A DNA stretch of 64,000 bases. Origin: Tetmemena sp. SeJ-2015 (taxonomy: Eukaryota; Ciliophora; Spirotrichea; Sporadotrichida; Oxytrichidae). Positions 44,780-56,763 of this stretch are shown one piece after another (position 1 is the first letter of the stretch; each line of letters starts with the position of its first letter). The stretch is taken from the NCBI GenBank assembly GCA_027382625.1, contig JAJKFJ010022752.1, positions 62,001 through 126,000 of the forward strand. The letters run 5' to 3'. The notes under the pieces were generated by a model. The model made no database searches and had not been told where the DNA came from. It worked only from the letters and a program-made list of their open reading frames with translations. The translations under genes were made by a program, and so were the position numbers.

Positions 44780-45848
44780 TTGCGAAAAGCTTTTATTTAA
44801 TGAATTGAACTAGTAATGTAAATCAAAAATAATTCTTAAAGCACTTTAATTTAAATCAGAAGAGCTATCTTAGCTAAACTGATATTTAACTTATGCTCAT
44901 TTCTATTGGTTGACTAAAAGTTTCTTTATATTGTTTGATCTTCTGTGATATCTGTGTCAGCTGTTTAAGTATTTTTGAGCATTTTTTAATTTTATATTAT
45001 TTTCTTGAATGATAAGTGATAAGGATGCAGTAGTTGACAGCTTTGGAAATAATAAGTCAACTTTTTTTATTGAATTGGATTCTATACTAGATTTTGTTCA
45101 GAAATTAACTAATAATTTTTTTTGAATGAATCCCACCACTCGAAAACTACTCAATATATATTTCTCGATACTCCTTATCTTTCATACTCATAATTCTTAA
45201 TTCATTTTCAATACCGATGTACATGATATAAATTGTAGATTCACATTTTATGGCTGGTGTGTCATAGAACTTTCCAATTTTATTTGTGGATATTAATAAG
45301 AAAAAAGGCAGACGTAGAATTAAATTAAAACATTTCTGGAGTCTTTGTGAGAGTAGTCGCTACACGCTCAAAGTATTGACTCAGAGTGACGTAGAATATT
45401 TCACTACGCTTACTTTGATTACTAAATTTTATTCCGAGCCCTACGTATAACTACTTACCACTCCTATTATATAAGGGTGAGGGGTATGTGCATACGTAAT
45501 TCCAATATGGTGGGAAAATGCAAACTAGATTACGAGTGCAATTTATTAATAACGGATTGACGACGTCACCTAGAGCGGCTGTTAGCATAAATAACCAAAG
45601 CGCCCAATTCTCAAATTACACTGCTATTATATATACATTGCTGCTTTGCATATTAGATAGGGAAGAGGAGTTGATTTTAGAAGTTTTAAGTAAATAAGGA
45701 TAAATAAACAAACCTATCATCAAAATAAAAAGCAAGGATTGTATGAATGAAGTGGATAAAATTTAAACCTAAACCATAGGCGTGTCTTGACGACTTATTA
45801 GCTTGAGCGACATTGGGGTGATCACTGGCGCTAAGCGAAGTCTGCTGC
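44780..45848. other. Intergenic spacer
   Basis: About 1.07 kb without a supported gene, between two minus-strand genes. 45330-45680 is somewhat richer in GC than its surroundings but shows no coding frame or repeat. Confidence 0.35.
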
Positions 45849-46920
45849 TCAGATTCCGATGTAGGACTGGATCTTGTCGTAGAAGACGAGCACGAGGGCA
45901 CCACCAGTTCCTCTGATGACGTTGGAGAGGGAACCCTTGAAGAAGGCCTTGGGGCCCTCGTTCTTGGCGATCTTAGCAATACAGTCCATGGTTCCGGTGT
46001 ACATGAGATCTCCCTGACCTCTGCCAGACTGCATCATGAGTCTTCTTCTCACGGTATCGAGGGGATAGGAGATGATACCAGCGGTCACAGTGACGGTTTG
46101 AGCGAAGGCCCACATGGCGAAGATGTTAAACCTTCACTTGCTTCTTATTCAGAACAATGGGTATTAAGATGGAAACTAGTGCAACTATAATTGATGTGGT
46201 TTAGCTTTCTTGACATCTTCGAAGAGGAAGACCTTACCAGTATCGAAAGTTCCGAAGTAGGCAGCTCTGTAGAAGATGATACCGATGACTGAGATGATGA
46301 AACCTCTGTAGAGACCGATGGGACCATCAGACTTGTAGATCTTCTGGAGGCAGTCAACGAGGCCGGAGAACTCTCTCTCACCACCCTTCTTTCCCTTGCC
46401 GACGTCGGCAGCGAGTCTAGTTCTTGCGAAATCGAGGGGGTACACGAACAAGAGTGAAGTAATCCTAATTTCTTGATAAGAATAATCTCATCTAGTGAAC
46501 TCATTTGAAACTCAACATCAATCTTTGTCTAGTTTAGCACCAGCAGCACCACCGGAGGCCATGTTACCCATGAAGAACTTGAAGGGGTCAGTCTTGGGGT
46601 TGTATGGGCAGAAGAGCTTCTTGTAGGTATCCTTGAAGGCGAAGTTAAGGGCCTGAGTGGGGAAGTATCTGATAACGTTAGCGAGGTTTCCTCTCCAGAA
46701 GGAGGCGAAGCCTTGCTCTCTGTTGACTCTAGCGAAGCAATCACCGATACCCTTGTATCTGTCTTCAGCGGCAATGTGCTTTGAGGCATCCTGCACCTTG
46801 AAGCAGGAGCTTAACTCTCTCGATGGGGGCGACAGCAGTCTTGGAAACTGCAGCGGACACACCACCTATCATGAAATCTCTGAAGAAATGCTTTCCTCCT
46901 CTTGGTGCAGATTCTCCCAT
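45849..46920 (-). CDS. ANT: Mitochondrial ADP/ATP carrier, interrupted by IESs
   Basis: Exchanges ADP and ATP across the inner mitochondrial membrane. M-G-E-S-A-P at 46920, [23 protein letters not shown] (first carrier signature), [23 protein letters not shown], second repeat [13 protein letters not shown], third repeat [13 protein letters not shown], the carrier's RRR-M-M signature, ending I-Q-S-Y-I-G-I TGA. Codon choice is GC-rich, as in highly expressed genes. IESs are at 46462-46536 (pointer TA) and 46129-46203 (pointer TAA). One extra base near 46796 shifts the frame between E-R-V-K-L-L-L-Q and V-Q-D-A-S-K. Confidence 0.95.
46129..46203 (-). other. IES with pointer TAA in the ADP/ATP carrier
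   Basis: TTA (plus strand) at 46126-46128 and 46201-46203. Removal joins D-V-K-K-A to N-I-F-A-M-W in frame; the unprocessed frame ends in TGA. Confidence 0.8.
46462..46536 (-). other. IES with 2-bp pointer TA in the ADP/ATP carrier
   Basis: TA at 46460-46461 and 46535-46536. Removal joins G-A-A-G-A-T to S-L-L-F-V-Y-P-L-D. The insert is AT-rich, whereas the flanking coding DNA is GC-rich, so the edges are visually sharp. Confidence 0.8.
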
Positions 46921-47316
46921 TGTCGTATCTTCTTTTTCTATAATTAAATTATGACAACCATTAATACAAACCCTATTTAATACGTTTGTTCAAAAGACTT
47001 CAGGCACTATAACTAGACAAATGCACAAATTAACCTACACGCTCAATAATCAAAGCTCTCTTGCACTTATCAAGAAATTGAAATCTTAGAGGGGAATAGT
47101 GAGTCTTAATTTTCTTAAGTTTTAAAATATGGAATAATCAATATAACTAGTTCTCTACGATTGAAGAAACACTGCGAAATTCGACTATCCTCATTTATAG
47201 ACTTTAGTAGGCTCTTTTGCTCTAAATTTCACCTATTCTATCTTAAACTAATAAAGTTTCATTAGTTAAAGTTGATTCATAATTATTCTGGGCCTCTGCT
47301 TCTCTGCTCATTCAGC
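46921..47316. other. Intergenic spacer
   Basis: AT-rich gap upstream of the carrier gene, presumed promoter plus eliminated DNA. Nothing specific was seen. Confidence 0.35.
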
Positions 47317-48574
47317 TCAAGGGCTGAAGAATCCTCTGCCATTAGTACTAGAGAGCCGATTAGTTAGCTAGAATTTTCCTGAAGAGGACAGATCCAAGCT
47401 CATCATTTTAAGTGCCTGCGTTTTTTCATTCAATGTTTGCACCACCTCATGATTAGGCTTTTAAATCAAGGTACCAAGAGTACTGCTAGCATAAATGAAT
47501 CATTCACTCACATTCATCATTTAAAGCAAAAGTTTTGGTGTAAGAAGTCTTCCAGAGAGTAGAAACAGGAGTAGTGCTTCTCTTCATGGTCTGCTCGAAG
47601 TTCTTATCTCTGATACCTTCAACGAAACTTTTAGAGAACATGGCCTTTAGGGAGCGGTTTATTATGGAGACGCATGCAAAGCCAAACTGCAAAACGATGT
47701 CTTTGTTGTAAAACACAAACATGCCATTCATCATATATGTGGTTGAAGATCAAATCAGAAATTTAAAGTTAGTAGATCTTTGTGATCAAAGGTTTACTTG
47801 ATAAGGTCCTGAATAGCTAAGAAGATTGTATTGAGAGCGTCATTCACTACATCTTTTCCGAGCAGACATGCTGCAGCGATTGGAACTGGATTACAGTATA
47901 TCATACGGAAACCCTTTTAGAAGATTGAGTTCTATGACCTTGCTGGTGTGATCTGCTCTTTTCCGTGATAGCGATTGAGATGAGTTTGGAAACCAGGGTC
48001 CACAACAAATACTGGCCTAAAAAGAAAAAATGAGCAACTCATTTTTGCTTCACAATAAAAAGACTTACTTTATCTTGTGGACGTGCTTCCTTTCCATTCT
48101 TTGATCGTCAAGTCCTGTGTTTGGGTTGATGGATCGAGTTGCGATTCTTGGAAGCTCTGTGTCGATATCAAAAGTGAAAGATCCAAAGCCCTTGATGTTG
48201 ACGCTGCGTCCAGCTCTCAAGTTGTTATTCAAATACTCTATCATTGACTTCCAAATAATCATCATCTAAAGGATAAAGTTAGATCACTAGCTCTGATTTG
48301 GAGTCGATTCCCCAAATATGGTTTCTCAATTATAAAGTCCAGAAGCACTAATGGAATCAACCAGGAAGATATTGAAAGCTTAGCACTTACTTAGGACTTA
48401 GGTTCTAGGGGTTTGCAAGCTGCTGATGTTCTCTCAGTAGGATAATTATGCTTGCCTGGATAGGAGGAGCCGTTTTTCAATGTCCTATGTCAATCAACAA
48501 TTAGAGTTGAATTCATTAAAGAGGAAATTGTCTTTAGTTGAAACTTACCACTCGATTATTCTTTCGATATCCAT
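47317..48574 (-). CDS. CCDC81-like protein with HU-type domains
   Basis: Starts M-D-I-E-R-I-I-E-W with a GTAAG intron after W. A segment with Y-P-G-K-H-N-Y and a second GTAAGT donor follow. The first HU-like domain has W-K-S-M-I-E-Y-L-N-N-N-L, G-R-S-V-N-I-K-G-F-G-S-F-T-F, then a linker ending R-K-H-V-H-K-I. The second has A-A-A-C-L-L-G-K-D-V and later F-G-F-A-C-V-S-I-I-N-R. The C-terminus is basic/Ser-rich and ends G-F-F-S-P TGA at 47317. CCDC81 proteins are centrosomal/basal-body components, so a cortical ciliature role is plausible. Bacterial HU origin is a family statement, not a sign of recent transfer. Confidence 0.75.
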
Positions 48575-49966
48575 TTGTTTCTAAGAAAATAAATAAGTTA
48601 TTAAAATTTTATTTTATTCAGTGTTATCCTCAATGCTTGAACCAATAATGACCAATTTTCGTAGAAAGAAGGAATAAAATCAAACTGTGATTGGTAAATA
48701 TAATACTCTGAAAAGTAAACATTTCTTATATCTTAGAGAAGAAACCTTCATTACTCGACTTCCAAATATCTTACTAGCTAGAGTCTCTTAAATAAGTTGA
48801 ATTTCAAGAATCTTTTCAAAGAAAAGTCTTTCTTACAAATCTGGTCAATTCATACTAATCTATAAGGTATTCATGCAAGACCATAATAATCACTAAATGA
48901 CACCAAGCAATCAAGTTTCAAAATAAAAGTTAGAGAGACATCGATCCCTGTAAAGACTATGATTATATTTGAAAATTAAAGTCAAATAGTCTTGGGAATT
49001 GTTCATAAATCTTTTTGCTTCAAATTTAAATTGAGCAAACCAAGCCCATGATCCTTGAAATCAATTGCGCTTTCTAGAATCTTATAAACTACTTTTCTAC
49101 TTCCTCTATAGAGTAATTTAGTGTGCATACTTTTTAATGAAGTGTCAAACTCAAATTGAGGCAGAGTAAAATATGAGGGCTTTTATCTTTTAGCATGAAC
49201 TCTAAGGAATGTGATTCATTAATGTAATGTTTAAAAGTAAATGATAGTTAAGAAATTTCTAAATAAATCAATCAATAGTTTGATATGCAACATAATTAAA
49301 GTTCTTTGGATGAAGGGATTAAAGAAAGAAGAATTGCCTATCTAAGGGTCTAATTCAACTTCAAGAACATTTTTGACAGATAATAAAATTCCTCTTGTGT
49401 ATGAATTCTAGAAAACTTAAGTTGCTTCTTCTTTTAGGTAGTGGCTGATTTAAAGGCTAAATCTAATAGATTTAATAAGAAGCTGTGTACATACTTCTAT
49501 AAAAGATAGAAATCTTGTTTCTTTCATAACAGATATTTTGACATTACAAAGGGTCCTTAAAAACTGGTCATTTGAGAATAAACATTTTGGTATCTTATAG
49601 TCCTTCAAGTTATGATTGAGATATTATACTATTTTCAAAAACTACTTTGGCTCTTGGAGAAGGCCCAATAGACTAACTTAAGCATACATTAAACAAATGA
49701 TTCGCATATACTTTGCGAGAGGTCAATCTTAGTCTTAGTTAGTTACTACACGCTGATATGAGAGACATAGATTGAAGTCTATTAAAAACGTTACTACTAC
49801 GCAAATATGGAAGTGAAACAGCATTTATTTACTAACCTTTTACTTCTAGCAACCTTAAACTTCCTTCTTATATAAATTTTAGCAGTGAAGTGTTGTTAGT
49901 TGTATAGTATGCGCAATTCCAGAGGGTTCATTTTTATTTTAAATTAATTGAATATTAATGATTAGA
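48575..49966. other. Mostly non-coding stretch
   Basis: About 1.4 kb of AT-rich DNA between the CCDC81-like gene and the SAMHD1-like gene. One short plus-strand frame near 49437-49575 contains a Cys/His cluster vaguely like a CCCH finger (K-L-C-T-Y-F-Y-K-R-Q-K-S-C-F-F-H), but the spacing is not canonical. It may be a stray MDS; otherwise nothing was seen. Confidence 0.3.
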
Positions 49967-52443
49967 TAGGAGCTGTGCATTTTATTTTCCCGAGTGCAAC
50001 CCACTCACGTTATTCGCATTCCATAGGGACATCGCATCTTACATCATAATTCTGCTAGCACCTACACAACAGCTCTTCGAGCTTTAAAGGAAACTTTATG
50101 CACGATTATCTGATTGGAAATAGCTCGAAAGATCACTAAACACTTAAAAAATAAATTTTATTATAATTTTAGGCGAAACACTTATTTTGTCAGCAGCGGC
50201 TTTGTTGCATGATATAGGCCATTGTGTATACTCCCACTTTTGGGATAAAGAGTTCCTCCCAGCCCTCTCATAGTAAGTATTCATAGCAGTAAACTTATTA
50301 GAAAGTACAATTTCATGCCCTTTAAACACGAACAACAGACCTCAAAGATATTAGTCAAAATTATAAATGAAAATTACATTGACGTGTCAGAAAACGAGAT
50401 TAAATTAATCATAAAATTGATAGAGGCTAGTTACACTACAGATGAGAAATGTAAGCTTAAATATCTATTCATACTTTAAGTCTTGTGGCATCATAATCTA
50501 GTGGCAAATTGCAATTCAGGACTGGACCTTGACAAACTGGACTACATTATTATATAAAATCAATTAGAAAATGATCAATTTCTGTATTTTCTTCAATTTA
50601 TAGTCGCGATTCCTAAGCCATTGGACTGTCTAAGAGAACATACGATATAAATAGAATTATGATTAATACAGCGATCTTGCCCAATGAGATAAAATATGCT
50701 TTAAATATAATTTTAATGGCCAGCTTAGTTTCAAATCAAAGATAAAAACTGAACTCTCCCACATTTAAATATTATATATGACATCTTTCTGGATCGGTAC
50801 TTCCTTCATGAAAGTGTTTACTAGCATAAGGTCGTTAAAGTTATTGATAAAATGATAGTTAATGCACTACTGTCAGCAAATGGAAAATTTTAGTTTGATA
50901 AAAATGTTTTCTAGATTGAGAAGTACCTTACATACACAGACTCTATATTAACCTAAATTAGGCTCTCAGAGGGTGAGGAACTAAAGGCCAGTCGAGACTT
51001 ACTGAACAGAATATATGCTCGAGACTTATGGAAAATTATATATTCAGAAAAAATTTTCAGAGCATAGAAAGATGAAGTGTCTGCTTAAATTTTAATGTTT
51101 TTGTATAGATAAAATAATTTTAAGCTTAGATTATAATTGATTCTCAGCAAGACCTCACTGACAGAATTACTATTGATGATATCGAGGTGATATTTATCGA
51201 AATAGACCTTGGGAAATAAAACGAGGACCCAATAAAGCACATAAATTTTCACGACAAATTTTTCGAAAGTAATAAAAATAAAAGATAACAATTGATTTAT
51301 ATTTTTTTTAGCTCCTAGCTGTAATATATCTCTTAGTCTTTGGAATGGCAGAGTATCTATAAACTGCCACAAATCCCAAGTAGAATCAGCCGGCTAAAAG
51401 ATTTAGATGGATCCATATACTTGGTCGTATATTTCTCTTGCCTTCTTAGTGCTTTCCATTTTGGTGTCTCAAATATATTTTATTTATTATTATATCTATC
51501 TTTCCCCAATTTTAATTTATTAGTATTTTAAAGTAAGGCATCGATTCGGAGTGTAACATTTATAGAAAAAGAAATATCTGGCACCATGGGAGGCTTGACT
51601 CTGCTCTCTTATGAGCAAATTGAGTATATCTTGGCTGTCAAAGAAGCCTCAAAGGTATGTATTTGAAGGGCTTAACATCTACTTTAGATCCCTTCAGCAG
51701 TCCGTGCATTTAGGAGATGGAGGGAGGGCAGAAACTTCGTGGATCCCTTTTCTTTTGATGCGGTTAGTTTGTGTATGGCTCTAATCTTTAATTTAGGACA
51801 AGACGATAAACAATTTGCAGACTAAAGCAATGGAGAAACAGTTGAGAGAGTAGAAGTTTCGCCAAAAGAAATAGGAAGAAGCCCTGGCCAGGGAAATGAA
51901 GCAAGCTTAAGAAATGAAAGAAGCAGAAGCCTAAGAAATGGCTAGAAAGCAAGAAGAAGAAGTGAGTGCAAATCAAGGTCAGCCTCAACTCGAAGAGCAA
52001 AATGAGAACAAAGAGAGAATTCTATTTGCAAATTCAATTATATGATACTCACCCCAGAGTAAATATTTGTTTAATAGTATTTAATACTAGTTATTCGATG
52101 TATTAATAAATTATTTTGAAAGAATGTACCAGAAAAAGAGAATATCATTAAAATTAGTTAGTTGTAACGGAGGTATTATTTTTTAATATGATCTTAAACT
52201 TTTTATATAGATTCGTTAATTGTAGATAAGGAAGTCGCGAGACCCATCCTTGACAAGATTGTTCAGAGAAGAGAAGAATTACTGCAGGAAAAAGAGACGG
52301 AACTCAAAGAATTGGATTTTGTAAACCCTCAAGAAAAGGACATCCTAGAAAAATAGATTTTACTTAGGTCAAATCTCAAATTTAGAGAGCTCAATAAAAA
52401 ACTAGATGCACTCATTGAGTCTGTCCTTAAAATGGAAATTTGA
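49967..52443 (+). CDS. SAMHD1-like HD-domain dNTP hydrolase, MDS2 to last MDS (scrambled gene)
   Basis: SAMHD1-type enzymes cut dNTPs to nucleosides and triphosphate, controlling dNTP pools. The plus-strand MDSs give F-I-F-P-S-A-T-H-S-R-Y-S-H-S-I-G (first metal His), A-L-L-H-D-I-G-H-C-V-Y-S-H-F-W (HD pair), H-E-Q-Q-T-S-K, L-D-L-D-K-L-D-Y (last metal Asp), V-I-D-K-M-I-V-N-A-L-L and the C-lobe D-I-E-V-I-F-I-E-I-D-L-G. After a 51273-51536 insert come S-V-T-F-I-E-K, Y-E-Q-I-E-Y-I, F-R-R-W-R-E-G-R-N-F-V, and a coiled-coil tail to TGA at 52443. GT-AG introns lie at about 51656-51687 and 51762-51797. All HD metal ligands are present. The N-terminal MDS is missing here: it lies inverted at 51310-51459, inside the 51273-51536 insert. 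Confidence 0.85.
51273..51536 (+). other. Insert flanked by AAAGTAA that carries an inverted MDS
   Basis: AAAGTAA occurs at 51266-51272 and 51530-51536. Deleting 51273-51536 joins F-F-E-S to K-A-S-I-R-S-V-T in frame in the SAMHD1-like gene. The deleted stretch contains the minus-strand first MDS, so for this gene it is not simply discarded DNA. Confidence 0.8.
51310..51459 (-). CDS. SAMHD1-like first MDS, inverted
   Basis: On the minus strand ATG (51459) begins M-E-S-T-K-K-A-R-E-I-Y-D-Q-V-Y-G-S-I, then F-I-D-T-L-P-F-Q-R-L-R-D-I-L-Q-L-G-A, the invariant N-terminal motif of the SAMHD1/HD-hydrolase family. Its end carries pointer TAGGAGCT (51310-51317 as AGCTCCTA on plus), identical to the start of the plus-strand block at 49967-49974. 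Inverting and joining at the pointer gives Q-L-G-A-V-H-F-I-F-P in frame, as in the family. The segment sits inside an insert that is itself flanked by 7-bp AAAGTAA copies. Its 5' end (UTR) is between 51459 and about 51529. Confidence 0.85.
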
Positions 52444-55400
52444 CATTTACTTAATAATTACATTTCTATAATCTTTTATGATTTTAACCATATTGCTTGT
52501 TGATAATTTTTAAATTGCACTCTTTCTATGTCTTGTACTCTTTTCTAAATATTAAGTAATAATATTATCTCTGTTAAATTCTTAGTCACTATAAAATCAC
52601 GTTCCTCAAACCTCAACCGCCATCCGTCAAATTACAATTGCCTTAAAATTGATTGAAGACCTTTTGCACTTGTAGGACATATGTTGAAGTTCTTTTTAAA
52701 AAAAACGAGATATGTTAAGAGAAAATGCCAAATTCTAAGAACGAAGCTATCAGATATTGTTTCAATAAACCTCAAAATATCATTTGGTCCTTTTGAGAAA
52801 GCAACAAGAAGATATTTCTTATAAAACTAGCAACGAGAAGGGATAGGATATCTCAAAACATATAATCTGTTTCGATTTTAAAATTTAGGATTACAATTTA
52901 TTGAAGATACTACTACTACATTAGACTTTGCAATTACATCAATTTCAATAAAGGGAATCCTCGTTATTCAAATCAGATTTTAATTTCCGAGAAGATTAAA
53001 TGAACAATTCTTTCAGGATTCTTTAGAGCAAGTGGCAATATGGACATACCGCTTTCTGGAAATATTTCTTATTATCTATCGCAACTGACATGTCATCTCT
53101 TGGCATACTCAAAACTTATTTTTATTTCAATTTGGGACCCTCAAAAGATTGGAAATGCGTGTTTCAACCCTTAGTGGATAAATAAGCTCGGATTCATGAT
53201 ATTTATGAAGTCCAACATATATGCAGGAGATCTAGTGCTTCTTTCAATTCATAACCTATTCTGCATTTGGTTATCGCTTCCATCTATTCCTAATGAATGC
53301 ATTAAAGAGTTATAACAATCATCTGGGGATTATTAGCAATTCATATGGGTAAATGAAGCCATTTTATTTTATATGAATTAATAAGCAGATGTATGTATCT
53401 TAAAGATGAATCAACTTATGACTTTATGATTTGTTCAGCAAAACTTTTCTAACGATAGAGTGAAGTTACAAAATAGAGAGGGGTGTCTTTGACCTGTTAA
53501 TCTGACCAAGTTTGATAATTATGAATGTTCGGGCATTACATCTATCAAACTAAGATAGTAATTTAAAAGGGAGTCAGTTTGGCAAAGACTACTTTAAGAT
53601 AAAGATTCCTTTGCGATAATATAAATGGAGTCATATGCTAGAGAGAGCCAAAGTATTCGCGAAATTAAGTGATTCCTAAAAGTGTCTAAGAAGAATGATA
53701 GAAGCGAAAATATCAAACTCAATGCCTCGCTTTATATCCAAATTTATCTAAAATTTTACTAATTTAATGACTTCAAGAAGAATTCGTATTTCAATTTTTC
53801 AATAGGTATCACCACTAATTTTATAGATATGCCAGATTACCGAATTCAATACTCTATTTATACATAATCAAAGTAAAATTTTAATATTTTGCTTCACTTT
53901 ATAATACTCTTTTAAAACGAATTTCGTGTACTAGATAAGGACATAAAACTTTATAAGGACACACTTATATAATGAATTAGTGATAAAATTAAGACCGTAA
54001 CCGAAATCGATTGTTGCCTGTAAGAAATACAATTGGTGGAATCTTGCATCTTTACTTTTATAAAAGTTAAATGGAAAGACTTTAGGAGGGATAGCTAGTA
54101 AAGTGCTTTAAAAATAATGAAAATGGAGTAAATAATGGACTTATCTTGAATAAAGTTCAATCTCAATTAAGGATGTTAAAGAAACAAATTGCTAATAGCT
54201 TTCTGTTATATTCTATTTTTAAAAAGTTACAGGCATTTAGAAATCCCAAATACAAGTTAATGAAGCTCTACAGGACTAGCTTTCGAAAATAGAAATTGCA
54301 AGTTACTTATAGGATGAATACGAATGCAGAATAGGAGTTAAGAGATATTTGAGATAAATTCAATTGTAGACTATGATTGAAGACGTGATGTTCAGTTGAT
54401 TAATGCCTCGATGAGTCATTTTTACTCCTAAGTTCGAAACACACTCGTAAACTTGTTTTTAATTTTTTTTCTGACAAATATATTTAACAGCAACAGCAAC
54501 AGCAATAATAATAGTAGCAGTAGCAATAGCAGTAATAAAAATATTTGAAGAGATATTTTGAATGAGGAAGACATAGAGGAAGAATTTTAATTAGCGGAAG
54601 AATAGTTTGAAATAAATAAGAAATGTTTACAAAAGTAAAAATCAAAGCTGGATAAAGACAGTTATAAATCAAGAGATTTTTCTTTATTAATTGAACCATC
54701 TGATCTCCTATATATCTCTTTTTAACAATATCTAAAATCCATTCATATTCTACCTATAATAGAGGAGGGAAGCAATTGTTCAGCAAAAGGAAGAAGTCAA
54801 TATGTCTTACTTGTTTGATAACCTCTTAAGGTTTGGAAGTGCTTTAAATTGTGGGTTAAAAGGATATGAAGAACCGCAAAGCCAAGTGAAAAAGATATTT
54901 TGCGTAAATTTTATTTACAATATTCGAGAACTACAATCAGAATAGAGAGTAACCAAGAGTTAATGATCAGGGTTTGAACAGTGATGGGGTTTAGGGTGAA
55001 TATCAAATATATAAGTTGTTGGATACTGGTTTAGAGACACTTTTAAGTCAATCGTAATGCTTCTGGATAACTTCAGATTCATTTTGCTTTAAAAGTCTGA
55101 TCTTAAACTGAAGAGACTTAAAAGCTAATTTGTATGCCATATTATTTATTTTGCCCAGATCAGACTATTATTTGGAATTAATTTACAGAGCAGTAAAATT
55201 GAGAAACCAAAGGGTTATAACATGGAGTAATCGGGTTGACAGAATCCACTTAATTTGTTCCTTTCATAATGGGTTATTTGTCGTGACTAATTTGGTGTCA
55301 TCATAGATGTGAAACGCATGATAAAGTGGAGCTAACTCAAATTTCCGCACGTATACCCTCCTGAGCTCATGCAGATCAAAATATTTTACGAATGTGTTAT

Positions 55401-56763
55401 TCTGCGATAATTACAGAGATTATATGTTCGCATAAGTTGCACTCAATAAAATAAATCCCAGTTATTTAATTTTAGACAAGAAATCTAAGATGAATTTTGC
55501 AGCAAGCATAATAAATTTGAAGGGGATTAAATACCACATCCTCAACATTTATGGAACCATAAAGCTTAATTGTGGAGATTTAATGCAGTATAGCCTAATT
55601 TAATTGTAATTGTAAGATGGACTTCTTAATAGGTTCAACTATTAATCAATGATTAATTCAAACATTTTCAAATAAATATTAGTAGAATATAGAGTATTTC
55701 TTCATCTTTACTCTGCTAAAGACAAGAGTAATCATATTCCAATCAAATATAGTTAAAATTTAATTGAAAAAAAGTGGAATTAAATTGAGAAAAAATGAAG
55801 GGAAATAATTTTTGCCTTTGAAATGAGAACTTTGTAGCTAGGAATATTTCTTTAGCTTATTAATTTTTAATTTGAGAATGACTTTCTACAATTATGATCG
55901 GAGCTCTCAGTGAAGAAGATTTTTTATTACAAACTCTGAACCGTTAAATTAGCCAAGTTCATGAACTTCTTCTTAAATAACTCTTCAAACAGTCCACCAA
56001 CTCACAAGCTGCAAGAATAAGAACAAAGTAGCTTAGATTTTAATTATTAATCTAATAGCTCCCACTTATTGAAAATTTATTGATTTAATTATAAATTAAT
56101 TCTCACTTAAATTGCCAGCTATATTATGATTTAAGATCGAAGTGCAGATTTATATAATTCTCAAGCGTGCCAAGTTATAATAACTCAGCATACTATGCAA
56201 TTATAATTATAATAATTTAAGACAGTCCAACTAAAGAACCACTAAAATGAAACAAAATTTATACTGAAATTAAAAAATATTTTTTTTTATTTAGTTCAAA
56301 AGATTTAAGTCTAACACTGAATTTGACAAATTAGTAACGACTAGCACTAAAAAAAAGAAAATTAAAAACGAATTTCGCATTTCTGATTTTAAAAGCAGGC
56401 ATCCATCTAAAAATAAAATAATAGAAGTAATAAATTCCACGAGAAAGTAGAAGACATTAATTTCAAAAATAATTAAGAAACAAATCTAAATTGAAGTTTA
56501 CATTTCTTAGAAAGGAACCCTTAATAATTTTTTTAATTTAAATTGTCATCATAACAAATTATTTAATATAAAATTCATGTGAGAGATGAAAATTTTCGAA
56601 TTTTCCATTTAAACAAGAGCAAACTTATTGTCTAAAACAAAATGAAGTAAAATAAATAAATTTCATTTCATAAAAAATAACAACTACATGAGTTATGATC
56701 TCCTAGAATACTTCAGCTGATTTTAATTTTATGAATCAACTCGATAAATAAGCTTGGAACTAT
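52444..56763. other. AT-rich block with decayed or unidentified open frames
   Basis: No recognisable gene. The plus strand has moderately long TGA-free frames, e.g. 53101-53429 (about 109 codons, aromatic/hydrophobic) and about 54540-54815 (acidic then mixed, about 90 codons), but they are broken by TGA and frame changes with no family signature. This could be an old mobile-element coding region, an unrecognised gene rich in IESs, or chance. Most of it is probably germline-limited. Confidence 0.3.
54490..54543 (+). repeat. CAR/TAR triplet repeat (18 consecutive Gln codons in one frame)
   Basis: A run mixing CAG, CAA, TAA and TAG triplets. In one frame all 18 codons are glutamine under the ciliate code; in another it reads Asn/Ser. 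Because no gene is established here it is listed as a repeat. Confidence 0.6.

Noticed and set aside
51586..52443. Separate coiled-coil gene starting at an ATG at 51586
   Set aside because: The start of this segment aligns with the C-terminal lobe of SAMHD1 and joins the HD block in frame through AAAGTAA, so it is the end of the scrambled gene.
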